A stretch of DNA of 62,872 nt from Pseudomonas sp. UBA2684. GTDB lineage: Bacteria > Pseudomonadota > Gammaproteobacteria > Pseudomonadales > Pseudomonadaceae. The first letter of the stretch is position 1. The number at the start of each line of letters is the position of its first letter. Of the stretch, positions 10,195 to 19,061 are shown one piece after another. The DNA lies in NCBI GenBank assembly GCA_002354655.1, contig DELY01000036.1, positions 114,302-177,173 on the forward strand, in the 5' to 3' direction. Under the pieces are notes generated by a model that did no database searches, was not told the DNA's origin, and saw only the letters and a list, made by a program, of their open reading frames with translations. The position numbers and the translations under genes were made by a program.

Positions 10195-10470
10195 ATGACC
10201 CGTCCCTCTCATTCGAAGAAAGAGGTCGAAGAAGCGCTTAAACATGCCGAAGGGCAAGGTTGGCGCGTAGAAGTCGGCGGCAGTCACGCCTGGGGACGGA
10301 TCTACTGTCCGTACAACGATGAGGAGTGTCGCTGCGGCGAGTTCTGCATCACCAGTGTGTGGAGCACACCGAAGAACCCTGGTAACCACGCACGCGCCTT
10401 GCGGCGCGTCGTGGATAACTGCACCACGCACCGTAAGCAGCAGGAAGCCACCGGCGGTGCAGAGGAGTAG
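10195..10470 (+). CDS. HicA-like small protein (putative toxin)
   Basis: 91 residues from the ATG at 10195 (a TTG one codon earlier is possible). The sequence has a HicA-like layout: an amphipathic N-terminal helix (KKEVEEALKHAEGQGWRVE), then GGSHAWGRIYCP with Gly-Ser-His as at the catalytic histidine turn of HicA mRNA interferases, then a C-terminal helix NHARALRRVVDNC. A Cys-rich insert (ECRCGEFC) is unusual for HicA and might bind metal. It ends 4 bases before the next gene and is probably cotranscribed with it. The toxin role is inferred from fold pattern and pairing. Confidence 0.5.
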   Translation: MTRPSHSKKEVEEALKHAEGQGWRVEVGGSHAWGRIYCPYNDEECRCGEFCITSVWSTPKNPGNHARALRRVVDNCTTHRKQQEATGGAEE

Positions 10471-10474
10471 CACG

Positions 10475-10999
10475 ATGGAATACACCTTCACTCTGAAATA
10501 CCAACTCGCTGACGATGACCGTGACCCGGATGTGCTGGTCGAGCGCCTTGGCGAGGCTGGTTGCGACGATGCCCTGGTCGGTATCGGCCAGCCGGGACGG
10601 CTGGCACTGGAGTTCACCCGTGAAGCGGAAAGCGCAGATGCGGCTGTGCGCAGCGCGTTGGCCGACGTGCGCAGTGCCGTACCGACGGCCAGGCTGATTG
10701 AGGTAGCCCCCGATCTGGTCGGCCTCACCGACGTGGCCGAAATGGTCGGCGTGTCGCGACAGAACATGCGCAAGCTGATGCTGGCCCATCCGGGAAGCTT
10801 TCCGGTACCGGTGCACGAAGGCAGCGCATCGATCTGGCACTTGGCGGACGTGCTGGCCTGGCTGCAGGCCAAGGGCAGCTACTCGTTGGCCAGGGACGTT
10901 CTAGAGGTGGCGCGTGTGGCCTTACAGGTCAATGTCGCCAAGGAAGGGCGACGTTTATCGCGCTCAGCCTCCGAGGAGCTGGAAGCTCTTGTTGGTTGA
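10475..10999 (+). CDS. HicB/HTH-type partner protein (putative antitoxin/repressor)
   Basis: 174 residues. The N-terminal half (MEYTFTLKYQLADDDRDPDVL, then DDALVGIGQPGRLALEF) looks like a HicB-style strand-helix domain, and the middle carries a helix-turn-helix (TDVAEMVGVSRQNMRKLMLAHPGSFP) with an excisionase-like wing ending in IWHLADVLAWLQ. The combination suits an antitoxin that binds its own promoter. The palindrome at 10147-10162 is a candidate site. It could instead be a plain MerR/AlpA-like regulator of the element. Confidence 0.55.
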   Translation: MEYTFTLKYQLADDDRDPDVLVERLGEAGCDDALVGIGQPGRLALEFTREAESADAAVRSALADVRSAVPTARLIEVAPDLVGLTDVAEMVGVSRQNMRKLMLAHPGSFPVPVHEGSASIWHLADVLAWLQAKGSYSLARDVLEVARVALQVNVAKEGRRLSRSASEELEALVG

Positions 11000-11013
11000 G
11001 GTCGCCGCCGGCC

Positions 11014-11397
11014 TTATCCCTGATCTGAACCCGCCCGTACAGGGCGGGTTTTCCGTAGATGGACATCCGGCTTGCTGACGTCTATACGAGGCGCTTGCTT
11101 GCGCTCCTCGATCCAAGCTTCCACCTCAGCTAAGTCCCACACTACGCAACGCGGTGTTAGGTTGAAGCGCCGAGGGAACTCGCCACGGCGCTCCATTTCG
11201 TAGATGGTCGTCTCGGACAGGGGAACGATCTGCCGCAGCTCTTGTCGCCGAATAGTGCGCCGGAAGGGCAGGGGGCTGCGCTTCGGGAACTGCGGCAGTG
11301 CCTCATAGGCTTCCGTACCAGGCATCGGAAGAGACTGGCTGGTTTTGGAGACTGGAGCATTGGATGTGGGCGATAGATATTCCATCTCGGACTCCAT
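11014..11397 (-). CDS. AlpA-family DNA-binding regulator
   Basis: 127 residues. After an unstructured N-terminal tail of about 45 residues comes an AlpA/excisionase helix-turn-helix: RRQELRQIVPLSETTIYEM, then RRGEFPRRFNLTPRCVVWDLAEVEAWIEER. AlpA proteins activate integrase genes of cryptic prophages and often serve as excision directionality factors of islands, so control of int is plausible. Alternative start at the second methionine (11385). Its 3' end contains the terminator hairpin of the converging unit. Confidence 0.8.
   Translation of the reverse strand: MESEMEYLSPTSNAPVSKTSQSLPMPGTEAYEALPQFPKRSPLPFRRTIRRQELRQIVPLSETTIYEMERRGEFPRRFNLTPRCVVWDLAEVEAWIEERKQAPRIDVSKPDVHLRKTRPVRAGSDQG
11028..11052 (+). 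terminator. Intrinsic terminator after the HicA-like/HTH pair
   Basis: AACCCGCCC (11028-11036), loop GTACA, GGGCGGGTT (11042-11050), then T residues. It overlaps the 3' end of the converging AlpA-like gene. Confidence 0.75.
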
Positions 11398-11722
11398 GAG
11401 TCTGGCTGGATGGAAACACTATGAGGTTCAGTGGCTATCGAGACAACTTGCTGTAGCGTAGTGGGGCGAAAATCGGCATTGCATCTATCTGATTGTATGT
11501 AGTGAGCGCCACATTCATTCCCAACACTATGCCATTTCACTCTCGCCAGTCCTTCCGTGCTTGTGGGATACTCCCAGCAGGCTCTGAGCAGGAGCCTGCC
11601 ACCCGTCATAGCAAAGCTGTTGACAGCACTGCCGACACACTCCCTCTCTTCCTGTGCATGCCATGTTCAGGTTCGAGAAGCGGCAGACGGGTGACGTTTC
11701 GTCATGAGCCGGGAGAACTGTC
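11398..11722. other. Intergenic region, divergent promoters
   Basis: This 325-base gap separates the divergent AlpA and DUF5623 genes. A TTGACA box near 11610 could serve the DUF5623 gene, whose start is preceded by GGGAGAA. I see no further gene or repeat. Confidence 0.4.
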
Positions 11723-13036
11723 ATGTCGAGTGAAGCTATTCGTCCGTCCACCCTGGACGGAATCAAACGCCTTGCCAAAAAGCTCAAGGGCGAACAACAC
11801 ATCCACGCACGTGCCCTGGACGCTGCTGCCCAAACGGCGGGATTTCAGAACTTTCGCCACGCCAGCAATGTGCTGCGAACCGCATCCAAACCGGAGCGCC
11901 CACGCCCTGGACATTGCATCTTCCTGACCGCGTATTGGAAGGATCGCGAAGGCGGCGCGAGTGGCCGTGAGACGTTGACTATGTGGCTGTCCGCACCGTG
12001 GGAGGAGCTGATTACGCCGCTTCAGTTGCAGAATCACCGAGCGTTGGTGCACTTCCGCTCGGAAGGTTCTGATCATCTCGCACGTGGCCAGTTGCTGCAC
12101 ACGCAGTCCGGGGCTCGTCGTGCAGTCAGTGCCGCCGCACGTGTCTTGCATTTCATGGAAGCGACGAAGCTACGCCCTTCCAAGAGCCATAGTCGCGCCT
12201 TTCCTGGTGGTCGGTCGAGCAACGCCATACCTGGTCATGACCACTACAGCATCTGGTACAACCGCAAGACGAAGCGGTATCTGTTTGTGGATGAGCCTTA
12301 CGAGAGCGCCGTCGAGAGCAAGGCCCAGGAACGTCTGGCATGGGCGAAACAGCACGGCTTCACCATCGTCAAACCAGAGTGGACCGGTATGTATGCGCCT
12401 GATGTCGGCTCGCGTCTCTACTTGGTTGCCGATGAGGCAAAGGGTATTCCGCTGGAGCCCGTCGCTGCCGCGCTGAACAAGTTGCCTGCGCCCATTATTG
12501 AAGATGCATGGAATGGCGAGTCTGTGCCGATGGCACCGCTCTTTGTGAGCCCTGGTGCCATTGCTAAGGCCGAGGCTGCGAAGAACAAACCGAAAGCGCC
12601 GCGCAACCCGAGCAGCCAGCGTAATTCGGTCGGCTATATACAGACCTTTGTCGGCCCGCAGCGCCGCCCAAAGGGCCGGATGCCGATCGAGATACATGCA
12701 GAGGTCGGTCGATTGCTGAAATCGGTTCTGGTGGTCACCTATCACCGCAAGGGTGTCTACAATCGCGTCAACGCGATTCGCAGCGAGCTCGATGAATGGG
12801 CCCCGCGTGAGTACAACCATACTGAGCTGCCCAATGAGCAGTTCTTCGAGTTGTACTACCACGAGTCCGGTTCGACGTTCTCGCGGTCGCTGGCGGAGGC
12901 CGAGCGTGAGCGCCACGCCGAGAGCCTAGCGCAGGTGAAAAAGCTCCTGGGCGAGCACTATCCCGATTGCCCGCCGCTACGGTCGTTGCTGAAGAAAGTG
13001 GATGCCGCAGCCAAGTCCCTGCAGAATTGGACGTGA
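11723..13036 (+). CDS. DUF5623 protein, common ICE/island cargo of unknown function
   Basis: 437 residues. The start (ST-LDGIKRLAKKLKGEQ, then ALDAAAQTAGFQNFRHASNVL) is characteristic of DUF5623 proteins, which recur in Pseudomonas and other proteobacterial genomic islands. That N-terminal stretch resembles a helical DNA- or nucleoprotein-associated domain. The middle (ITPLQLQNHRALVHF, DHYSIWYNRKTKRYLFVDEPYE) is strand-rich and the C-terminus is charged and helical. No signal peptide or membrane helix. No enzyme motif was recognised. It stands as a single gene. Confidence 0.7.
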   Translation: MSSEAIRPSTLDGIKRLAKKLKGEQHIHARALDAAAQTAGFQNFRHASNVLRTASKPERPRPGHCIFLTAYWKDREGGASGRETLTMWLSAPWEELITPLQLQNHRALVHFRSEGSDHLARGQLLHTQSGARRAVSAAARVLHFMEATKLRPSKSHSRAFPGGRSSNAIPGHDHYSIWYNRKTKRYLFVDEPYESAVESKAQERLAWAKQHGFTIVKPEWTGMYAPDVGSRLYLVADEAKGIPLEPVAAALNKLPAPIIEDAWNGESVPMAPLFVSPGAIAKAEAAKNKPKAPRNPSSQRNSVGYIQTFVGPQRRPKGRMPIEIHAEVGRLLKSVLVVTYHRKGVYNRVNAIRSELDEWAPREYNHTELPNEQFFELYYHESGSTFSRSLAEAERERHAESLAQVKKLLGEHYPDCPPLRSLLKKVDAAAKSLQNWT

Positions 13037-13218
13037 CAGACCAACTTGCCCACGAGCAATACTTGGGGTTTGCGTATTGGCCGGCGGAGATGATTTTTCC
13101 CCCGAAGCAGTGATCAAGCGAAGAAAAGCAGGCGGCGCGCAGGACGCGCCGCCCATCCCGACCGCGCACACAACAACTTGTTGGTGCCGGTGAGAGGAAC
13201 CTTCTGAAGTGCTTAGCT

Positions 13219-13917
13219 TTACAGGCGGATGCCGCCGGACTTCGGCGTTGCGAATTGCTCGGGCTCTTCGCCGAGCGGGAGGCCGACCACGTACAGCACT
13301 GTGACGGGCATCGGCTCGGCATCCGCCGCATCTGAACCCCACTTCACCTGCACCTTGCGCGTGGCGTAGCACAGTGAGACACCGAGCGCCTTGAGCGCAT
13401 CGATGTGTGACTGCATCTCGTCGTACACATCAAATCTCTGCCTTTCACTGTAGGCATCGGCGCAGTCCCGGTAGTCCCGGAGGTAGTCCACCAGGGCGGC
13501 GAAAGTTTCGTCTGCCTCGCGGGTCAGCTCGAAAGCTGGCTCTGACAAATCCATCGAGCAGGTTTCCGCCAGCTTGGCCAGCTGCTTACCCGTGGTCAGC
13601 GGAATCGCTGTCAAGGTGACGTGTTCTCGGTCGAACTTTTCCTTTGCCGCTTTGGCTTCTTCTTCGGACGGAATGGCGAACGGCTTGTTGAGCGCGTCGA
13701 TGTCCTCGAACTCGAATGCTCGGGCAAGAGCGCGGCGGGTGTCGAGGCTGGCGGACAAACCTTGTTCGACTCGCTGGATCGTCCGCACATTGAGGCCGGA
13801 AATGGCGGCCAGTTGCTCCTGTGACCATTGCCGCATTTCGCGAAACAGCTTGATGCACATCGCCAGCTCAGTTGGTGTCAGTAGGCGGGTTTGTTCAGTG
13901 TTGTGAGTTGCGTTCAT
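13219..13917 (-). CDS. XRE-family transcriptional regulator with C-terminal sensor-like domain
   Basis: 232 residues. The N-terminal helix-turn-helix is clear (LFREMRQWSQEQLAAISGLNVRTIQRVEQG, then LARAFEF). The remaining 150 residues are acidic and helical with no recognised fold. The stop is in a converging arrangement with the DUF5623 gene, with a 180-base gap between them. Possible role: repressor of the element's cargo or transfer genes; target unknown. Confidence 0.8.
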   Translation of the reverse strand: MNATHNTEQTRLLTPTELAMCIKLFREMRQWSQEQLAAISGLNVRTIQRVEQGLSASLDTRRALARAFEFEDIDALNKPFAIPSEEEAKAAKEKFDREHVTLTAIPLTTGKQLAKLAETCSMDLSEPAFELTREADETFAALVDYLRDYRDCADAYSERQRFDVYDEMQSHIDALKALGVSLCYATRKVQVKWGSDAADAEPMPVTVLYVVGLPLGEEPEQFATPKSGGIRL

Positions 13918-14204
13918 TTCGTGGCTCCATCGTTCTTATCCGATGCCTCGAAGTATGAGTAGCGGGTGGCTAGCGCAACACGACAGGAGCCCGACAGTCA
14001 GCCGACATGAGCGTGAATAATCACCAGTCCGGATAGAGGCGACATCTGGCCGTCTTTGACAAGTGCAGCTGGTTTCCGGGTGCCACAATGGTTATCGCCA
14101 ACTTGATCTTTAACCAAAAATCTGCATGTTCTTGATGCCTTTGCTGCGTTCGCCCTGCATCGGACCCGTATGTCGAATGGGTATGGCTCCCGAAATTATT
14201 GGCG
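13918..14204. other. Intergenic region, no gene seen
   Basis: About 290 bases between the XRE regulator and the zeta-toxin remnant. Short frames here lack coding character. It probably contains the XRE promoter and decayed sequence that once continued the zeta toxin gene. Confidence 0.4.
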
Positions 14205-14444
14205 TCAAACGTGAGGTTCGGAGACCGCACTCTCAACTTTTGCCCCTATGTCTTCGAACCCAGTGATTAGCGCTTTGGACACCTCCGTCTTCCCCGCACC
14301 TGGGGAGCCAGCCATAAAAACCGAGACGGGCGTATCCTCTCCAGGATAAATCTTGACGTTTGCCAATTCCCTGGCGATTCGCGTTCTATTCGCTTTCGCA
14401 AAGGCAATTGCCCTCTGCTCAATAGCTACTTCTTCTTGAGTCAT
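14205..14444 (-). pseudogene. Zeta-toxin-family kinase, N-terminal fragment
   Basis: 79 residues remain. MTQEEVAIEQRAIAFAKAN is followed by the P-loop FMAGSPGAGKTEVSKAL, typical of zeta toxins (UDP-GlcNAc kinases) and related island-borne kinases. Full proteins are 200-300 residues with an aspartate and arginine pocket after the P-loop; the frame here ends soon after GAKVESAV. No antitoxin gene is adjacent. It is therefore most likely a dead remnant. Confidence 0.65.
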
Positions 14445-14507
14445 CGAACCGTCGCAATGGTGGAGCTTGTGGTGGTGAGGCCTAACAGCGTGGGGGGCTG
14501 CATGTCC

Positions 14508-14726
14508 TCAGCTCTTAGCGGCCCTCCTGAACACCCGGTCCCTTGCCATGAACGCCTCCAGCATGTGTGGGATGAGCGTCAGCGCATCGACTTCTTCGCC
14601 GTGGGTATGCGAGTGCAACGCTGCATAGCGCTCGAGATCCGTTTTCAGACTGGTAGGGCAGGTGAAGGTCAGCTTCAGGCTTTCGGTTTTCGGCAAGGGG
14701 CCGAGACGTAGCTTGGTCGTGCTCAT
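14508..14726 (-). CDS. DUF2274 protein, last gene of the trb operon
   Basis: 72 residues: KLRLGPLPKTESLKLTF, then a ribbon-helix-helix-like stretch with LERYAALHSHTHG and a basic end. DUF2274 genes follow trbI in Tn4371-type elements and are sometimes annotated as conjugal transfer accessory proteins. The ATG overlaps the trbI stop (ATGA). Function unknown; a DNA-binding role is suggested by the RHH-like pattern. Confidence 0.8.
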   Translation of the reverse strand: MSTTKLRLGPLPKTESLKLTFTCPTSLKTDLERYAALHSHTHGEEVDALTLIPHMLEAFMARDRVFRRAAKS

Positions 14727-15988
14727 TGCGGGCTCCTCTGCTGGATGAGCAAGGGCTGGTAGGGGCGTAACACCAGGTCGCGTTTGACTATCACGCGCAG
14801 GGGCAGACCGGGACGCTGAGTCAGCGTGGGCTGGATATCGAGATTGCGGCGGGTGACCTCCTGGCCGACCTGGTTCACCGTGTCTTGCAGGCTGTCGCGC
14901 CCGGCGATGATGATGCGGTCGCCGTCAGTGCGACTGGTCGGTGCCGCCAGTTCGGCACCGATACCCAGCAGGCTGGTCATGACTGCGCCAGAGACGATCC
15001 GATCCCAGTGCCAGTCGACGCCATCCTCCAAGCCGGCATAGCCGGCGGTATCGCTGCCGACCAGGTTGTCCAGCTGGAAGGATGAGGTGTCCGGCAGGAT
15101 TACCCGCTGCCACACCACCTGCACGCGGCTCTGCCCGTAGCTCACTTGACTGTTATAGCGACCGAGCAGGCGTGAGCCCTGGGGGATCAGCACATGCTGG
15201 CCGGTGGCGCTGTCGTAGACCGGTTCGCTCACCGTGGCGATCACGTCGCCGGGTAGATCTGACTTGATACCGGTGACCAGCGCCGCCGCGATGACGGTGC
15301 CGGCCATCACCTGGTAGGGCGATTCAGGCATCTGCAGCAATCCGGAATTACGGATTTGTGCGTTTACGGATTTACTGAGAAACGCCTCGTTCCGTTCCTG
15401 CGGGGTTGGCGTTTCCGATGTTCCGACTGATGTGCCTGACGAGGCCATACCCAGGATCATGGGATCGGGTTGGGCGCCCCCAGTGGGTACGATGTTCGAT
15501 TTTCTCGCGCTGCCAGTCTGGAAAAACACCGAGGACAGTGCCGCTTCCTCGGCCTCCTTGAGCCGGGCAAGGCGTTCTGCTTCAGCGGCATCCGGACCAT
15601 GGCCATAACCCTGCTCCTGCTGCCCGGCCCTGAGGATCGGACCGCCCAGATCGCCGGGCAGCGGTGGGCCCAGCTGCGGGATTTCGGGCACAGGCGGTGG
15701 CGGCAACTGCGAGTAGTCTGCCGGCAGCTGCTCCAGGCCCTCGGAGCGCGCCACACGGTCGACGTTGTACAGCTCGTTTTGCTCCGGGCCGTGTCGGCGC
15801 TGCTGGGGCTGCAGCGACCACAGCATGGCGCCCAGCACTGCGGCGGCCAGCCCACCGGCGAGTACCGCCAGCATGCGCGGGTTGAGGCGAGTGACAGGAC
15901 GCGGTCGTGCTCGCAGCTCCAGCGACTCCGGCGCCTCCTTGGACGGTAGCGAGGTTGCCGCGGCTTGATTGTCGTCCTTGGCCTTCAT
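14723..15988 (-). CDS. trbI: Conjugal transfer protein TrbI (VirB10-type T4SS scaffold)
   Basis: 421 residues. A short cytoplasmic Pro/Arg segment is followed by one transmembrane helix (MLAVLAGGLAAAVLGAMLW), a proline-rich periplasmic linker (QLPPPPVPEIPQLGPPLPG) and a conserved VirB10 C-terminal domain (VMAGTVIAAALVTGIKSDLPG, LIPQGSRLLGRYNSQV). It spans both membranes and links the coupling ATPases to the outer-membrane pore. The start lies three bases after the trbG stop and the stop overlaps DUF2274. Confidence 0.96.
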   Translation of the reverse strand: MKAKDDNQAAATSLPSKEAPESLELRARPRPVTRLNPRMLAVLAGGLAAAVLGAMLWSLQPQQRRHGPEQNELYNVDRVARSEGLEQLPADYSQLPPPPVPEIPQLGPPLPGDLGGPILRAGQQEQGYGHGPDAAEAERLARLKEAEEAALSSVFFQTGSARKSNIVPTGGAQPDPMILGMASSGTSVGTSETPTPQERNEAFLSKSVNAQIRNSGLLQMPESPYQVMAGTVIAAALVTGIKSDLPGDVIATVSEPVYDSATGQHVLIPQGSRLLGRYNSQVSYGQSRVQVVWQRVILPDTSSFQLDNLVGSDTAGYAGLEDGVDWHWDRIVSGAVMTSLLGIGAELAAPTSRTDGDRIIIAGRDSLQDTVNQVGQEVTRRNLDIQPTLTQRPGLPLRVIVKRDLVLRPYQPLLIQQRSPQ

Positions 15989-15990
15989 GT

Positions 15991-16977
15991 TCAGGGCCTC
16001 CGTGCCACGCCATCGGTGCGCTCGATCCGCACCACGTCGCCCTTGTCGGCGCCCAGGCGTAGCTCGGCCGCGCCGAACAGGCGGTCGACGATGTAGTAGG
16101 GCGAGCGGAAGCGGTAGTTGACCAGTTGTCCGTCGCCTTCAGCGCCGATCATGAACAGCGGCGGCAGCTCGCCTTGGGCGATGCCGGCGGGGAACTGGAT
16201 ATACACCTTGCGGCCGTCGTCGAAGGCACGCAGCGGCTTCCAGGGTGGATTGCTGCCGCTGATCGCATAGCGAAAGCGCAGCTGCTCCAGCGCCAGGCCG
16301 GTATCCACCGGTGCCGCGTCCTGGGCGACGCTGGCGTGCCGTTGCAGCGCGAGCATGCGGTCCTTGGGGTAGTCCCAGGACACCGAAGCCATCCAGGCGT
16401 GCTCGGTGGAGGTCAGCTCGATCAGGTAGGCACGCCGTGTGGTAGTGACGATCAGGTTGGTCTTGAGATCGATTCGGGTCGGTTTGATCAGCACGCTGAC
16501 ACGCAGCTCGTCGCCACTGCCGCTGGAGGTGTCGCCAACGATCCAGCGCACGGTGTCGCCGGCAGCCACGGTGATCAGCTCCTCACCGGCCTGCAGGTTG
16601 ATCGCTGTCACCCGGCCCGGGCTGGCGTACACCTGATATAGCGCGCCATTGGAGTAGGGCCAGACCTGGATGGCGTTGATATAGCCTTCCCGGCTCGGCG
16701 CCACACGTGCCTCGCGATTGGCACGCGAGACCCGCACGCTCTCATCGGCCGGCTCCTTGGCCTGTTTGCTGGGTTGAGTTTCCGGCAGCGGTTTGAGCTG
16801 CGCCGGCAGGGCCAGGGGCTTGGGGACTTCCACCACTTCGATCGGCTTGGGCGGCTCCGGCAGACGCTGCGCTTCTACCGGTTCGTCCAGGGCGATCACC
16901 GGTGGCTGCTGACTGGCGCAGCCGGCCAGCAGGCTCAGCAGCAGAGGGCAGAAGCAGAGGTTCAGGGCGGACTTCAT
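15991..16977 (-). CDS. trbG: Conjugal transfer protein TrbG (VirB9-type)
   Basis: 328 residues. The N-terminus is a lipoprotein-type signal with lipobox LLAGC, then a Pro-rich linker, then the VirB9/TrbG domain with RRAYLIELTSTEHAWMASVSW and DDGRKVYIQFPAG. It forms the outer-membrane core ring with TrbI. The ATG overlaps the trbF stop. Length agrees with IncP TrbG. Confidence 0.96.
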   Translation of the reverse strand: MKSALNLCFCPLLLSLLAGCASQQPPVIALDEPVEAQRLPEPPKPIEVVEVPKPLALPAQLKPLPETQPSKQAKEPADESVRVSRANREARVAPSREGYINAIQVWPYSNGALYQVYASPGRVTAINLQAGEELITVAAGDTVRWIVGDTSSGSGDELRVSVLIKPTRIDLKTNLIVTTTRRAYLIELTSTEHAWMASVSWDYPKDRMLALQRHASVAQDAAPVDTGLALEQLRFRYAISGSNPPWKPLRAFDDGRKVYIQFPAGIAQGELPPLFMIGAEGDGQLVNYRFRSPYYIVDRLFGAAELRLGADKGDVVRIERTDGVARRP

Positions 16978-17681
16978 AGTTTCTTGGCTCCTTCCGTAGT
17001 GTCCAGCTCACGGCTCCAGGACAGGCCGTTGACGTAGATGCCGAGCGGGTTGCGGCGCAACTTTTCCTCGGTGCGCGGGGGCTGCATTACCAGCGAGGTC
17101 ACTGCCGTCCAGCGCTCCAGTCCGGCCGCCGCGCCATTCACAAAGCGGCGTTCGATCCAGCGCACCTGGAACGAGCTGTCGCTGGCACGTACCACGCTGG
17201 TGACCTCGACCGACACCGACTCCTTGCCGACTCGGGTGAAAGGATCGTTGGCGCGGGCGTAGTCGTTGAGCGTGGCGGCGCCGCGGTCGGTGGTGGAGTG
17301 ATAGGCCTCCAGCCAGTTCTGCCGCACCACCACCGGGTCGATGGACAGCCCGCGTACCCGCTCGATGAAGCGCGCCAGATGGTGGGCGATCTGCGCATCC
17401 TGGGGTTGGTAAGGGGTAGCGGCCTCACCGACGGCGCGTACCTGGCCGAGGTTGTCGACTTCCACCACATAGGGCGTGACGGTCGACTGAGCTGCGCGCC
17501 AGACCAGCCCGCCGGCCATCAGCAAGGCCAGGCTCAGGCAGCCGAAGGCTATCAGCCGCCAGTTGCGCGCCTGTGCCAGGCTGCTGCCCATGCGCCGGTC
17601 CCAGGCCTGTTCCGCAGCCTGGTAGGGCGTGGCCGGTTGTGGGGTGTCGCTGTAGCGCACCCGTGGACGTTTGAATCGCAT
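16974..17681 (-). CDS. trbF: Conjugal transfer protein TrbF (VirB8-type)
   Basis: 235 residues. A cytoplasmic start (RFKRPRVRYSDTPQPATPYQ) precedes one membrane helix (LIAFGCLSLALLMAGGLVW) and the periplasmic VirB8 fold (TPYVVEVDNLGQVRAVG, ...WTAVTSLVMQPPRTEEKL-RNPLGIYVNGLSWSRE). It nucleates assembly of the inner-membrane complex. A 12-base gap separates it from trbL and four bases overlap with trbG. Confidence 0.96.
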   Translation of the reverse strand: MRFKRPRVRYSDTPQPATPYQAAEQAWDRRMGSSLAQARNWRLIAFGCLSLALLMAGGLVWRAAQSTVTPYVVEVDNLGQVRAVGEAATPYQPQDAQIAHHLARFIERVRGLSIDPVVVRQNWLEAYHSTTDRGAATLNDYARANDPFTRVGKESVSVEVTSVVRASDSSFQVRWIERRFVNGAAAGLERWTAVTSLVMQPPRTEEKLRRNPLGIYVNGLSWSRELDTTEGAKKL

Positions 17682-17693
17682 CCTCGTTCTCCT

Positions 17694-18860
17694 TCACGAA
17701 TTCGACGGGTCGCGCACTTGCGGCCCCGGTGACGAGCCACCGCCATCGCCACCGCGCAGGGTGTGTGCGACGGTGGTCGCGGCTTGGGTGAGCTGTTGCT
17801 TGCGCTGCAGGCGCTTGGCCCACGCTGGCGGCTTGGCGGGAACTGTCGATGGACCAGCTGAAGTGCTCGTCTCGCCAGCTGTTGCACCTGCTGTCGTAGA
17901 CCCTGGCGACATAGGCTTGGCACCGCCTATGGCCAGACGTGCCGCGCCAGGTGCCATGCGGGCGCCGGCCAGCACGGCGCTGCCAACACCTGTGGCCACG
18001 GCGGCCGCACCCGCGGCCATTCCAGCAGCGCCAAGCGCGGTACCAGCTGCTGCGCCGGCTCCCAGTTGCGGGGCGCCGGAGATCAGGCCGGTGGCAATGC
18101 CCGGACCGAAGATGCCCAGGCCGAGCAACGCCAGCGAGGCGAGCATGACCACCAGGGCGTGGTCGATGGAGGGTTCGTCCGGCACGGCCTGGAACTCGGC
18201 GAACAGCCCGGTGCCGATACCGACGATCACCGCCAGCACCAGTACCTTGATGCCGGACGCGACCACGTTGCCTAGCACCTTCTCGGCGAGGAAGGCGGTC
18301 TTGTTCCACATGGCAAAGGGCACCAGAACGAAGCCGGCGAGGGTGGTCAGCTTGAACTCGATCAGGGTGACGAACAGTTGGATGGCCAGGAAGAAGAAAC
18401 TGACCACCACTACCAGCCAGGCCAGAAATAGCACCAGAATGCTGTCGAGATTGCCGAAGACTTCAGGAAAGCCACTGAGTTTGCTGATCTGCTCAAGCAG
18501 CGGGCGTCCTGCATCGATGCCGACGGAGGCCAGCCGTCCCGGCTGGAGGAATTCGGCCTGGCTCAGCGCAGAGCCTGATGCCAGCAGACCCAGCCCGGCG
18601 AAGGAGTTGAAGATGATCTCGGCGAGCACGTTGAAGTTGCCGATGATAAAGGCGAAGGCGCCGATGTAGAGGGTCTTGCGGATCAGCTTCAAGCTGACGT
18701 CTTCGCCGCCCATGGCCCAGAACAGACCGGCCAGGGTCATGTCGATGGCCACCAGGGTCAGGGTGAGAAAAGCTACCTCGCCGCCGAGCAGGCCGAATCC
18801 CGAGTCGATGTAGAGACTGAACACCTCAAGGAAGCGGTCGATCACGCTGACGTCGTTCAT
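17694..18860 (-). CDS. trbL: Conjugal transfer protein TrbL (VirB6-type polytopic membrane protein)
   Basis: 388 residues with about six transmembrane helices in the first 260 residues, then a Gly/Ala-rich stretch (about 255-320) and a hydrophilic C-terminal tail ending near PPAWAKRLQRKQQL. This matches TrbL, which forms part of the inner-membrane channel. The low-complexity tail is usual. The ATG overlaps the trbK stop. Confidence 0.95.
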   Translation of the reverse strand: MNDVSVIDRFLEVFSLYIDSGFGLLGGEVAFLTLTLVAIDMTLAGLFWAMGGEDVSLKLIRKTLYIGAFAFIIGNFNVLAEIIFNSFAGLGLLASGSALSQAEFLQPGRLASVGIDAGRPLLEQISKLSGFPEVFGNLDSILVLFLAWLVVVVSFFFLAIQLFVTLIEFKLTTLAGFVLVPFAMWNKTAFLAEKVLGNVVASGIKVLVLAVIVGIGTGLFAEFQAVPDEPSIDHALVVMLASLALLGLGIFGPGIATGLISGAPQLGAGAAAGTALGAAGMAAGAAAVATGVGSAVLAGARMAPGAARLAIGGAKPMSPGSTTAGATAGETSTSAGPSTVPAKPPAWAKRLQRKQQLTQAATTVAHTLRGGDGGGSSPGPQVRDPSNS

Positions 18861-19048
18861 TGCACGTCCTCGTCGAAGCTCGGCGGTATCGCCGGCAGGT
18901 CTGTAGGGCTGAGAAACTCGCCAGGCCGAGCGCAGCCAGAATAGAACCGCGTATTCGGATCAGTATGTCGTTCACCGGGGGCGGTATCGCTTCCGGAGCC
19001 GCAGGCAGTCAGCACCAGTACCAGTGGCAGTAGCGTCAGGACTTTCAT
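18857..19048 (-). CDS. trbK: TrbK-like small lipoprotein (entry exclusion)
   Basis: 63 residues from the ATG at 19048. MKVLTLLPLVLVLTACGSGS is a textbook lipoprotein signal with lipobox LTAC. The mature part is short and proline/aspartate-rich. Position between trbJ and trbL is that of trbK in IncP plasmids, where it blocks entry of a second related plasmid. Sequence divergence in TrbK proteins is high, so the assignment rests on position, size and lipobox. Confidence 0.75.
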   Translation of the reverse strand: MKVLTLLPLVLVLTACGSGSDTAPGERHTDPNTRFYSGCARPGEFLSPTDLPAIPPSFDEDVQ

Positions 19049-19061
19049 CGCGCGGTCCTTT

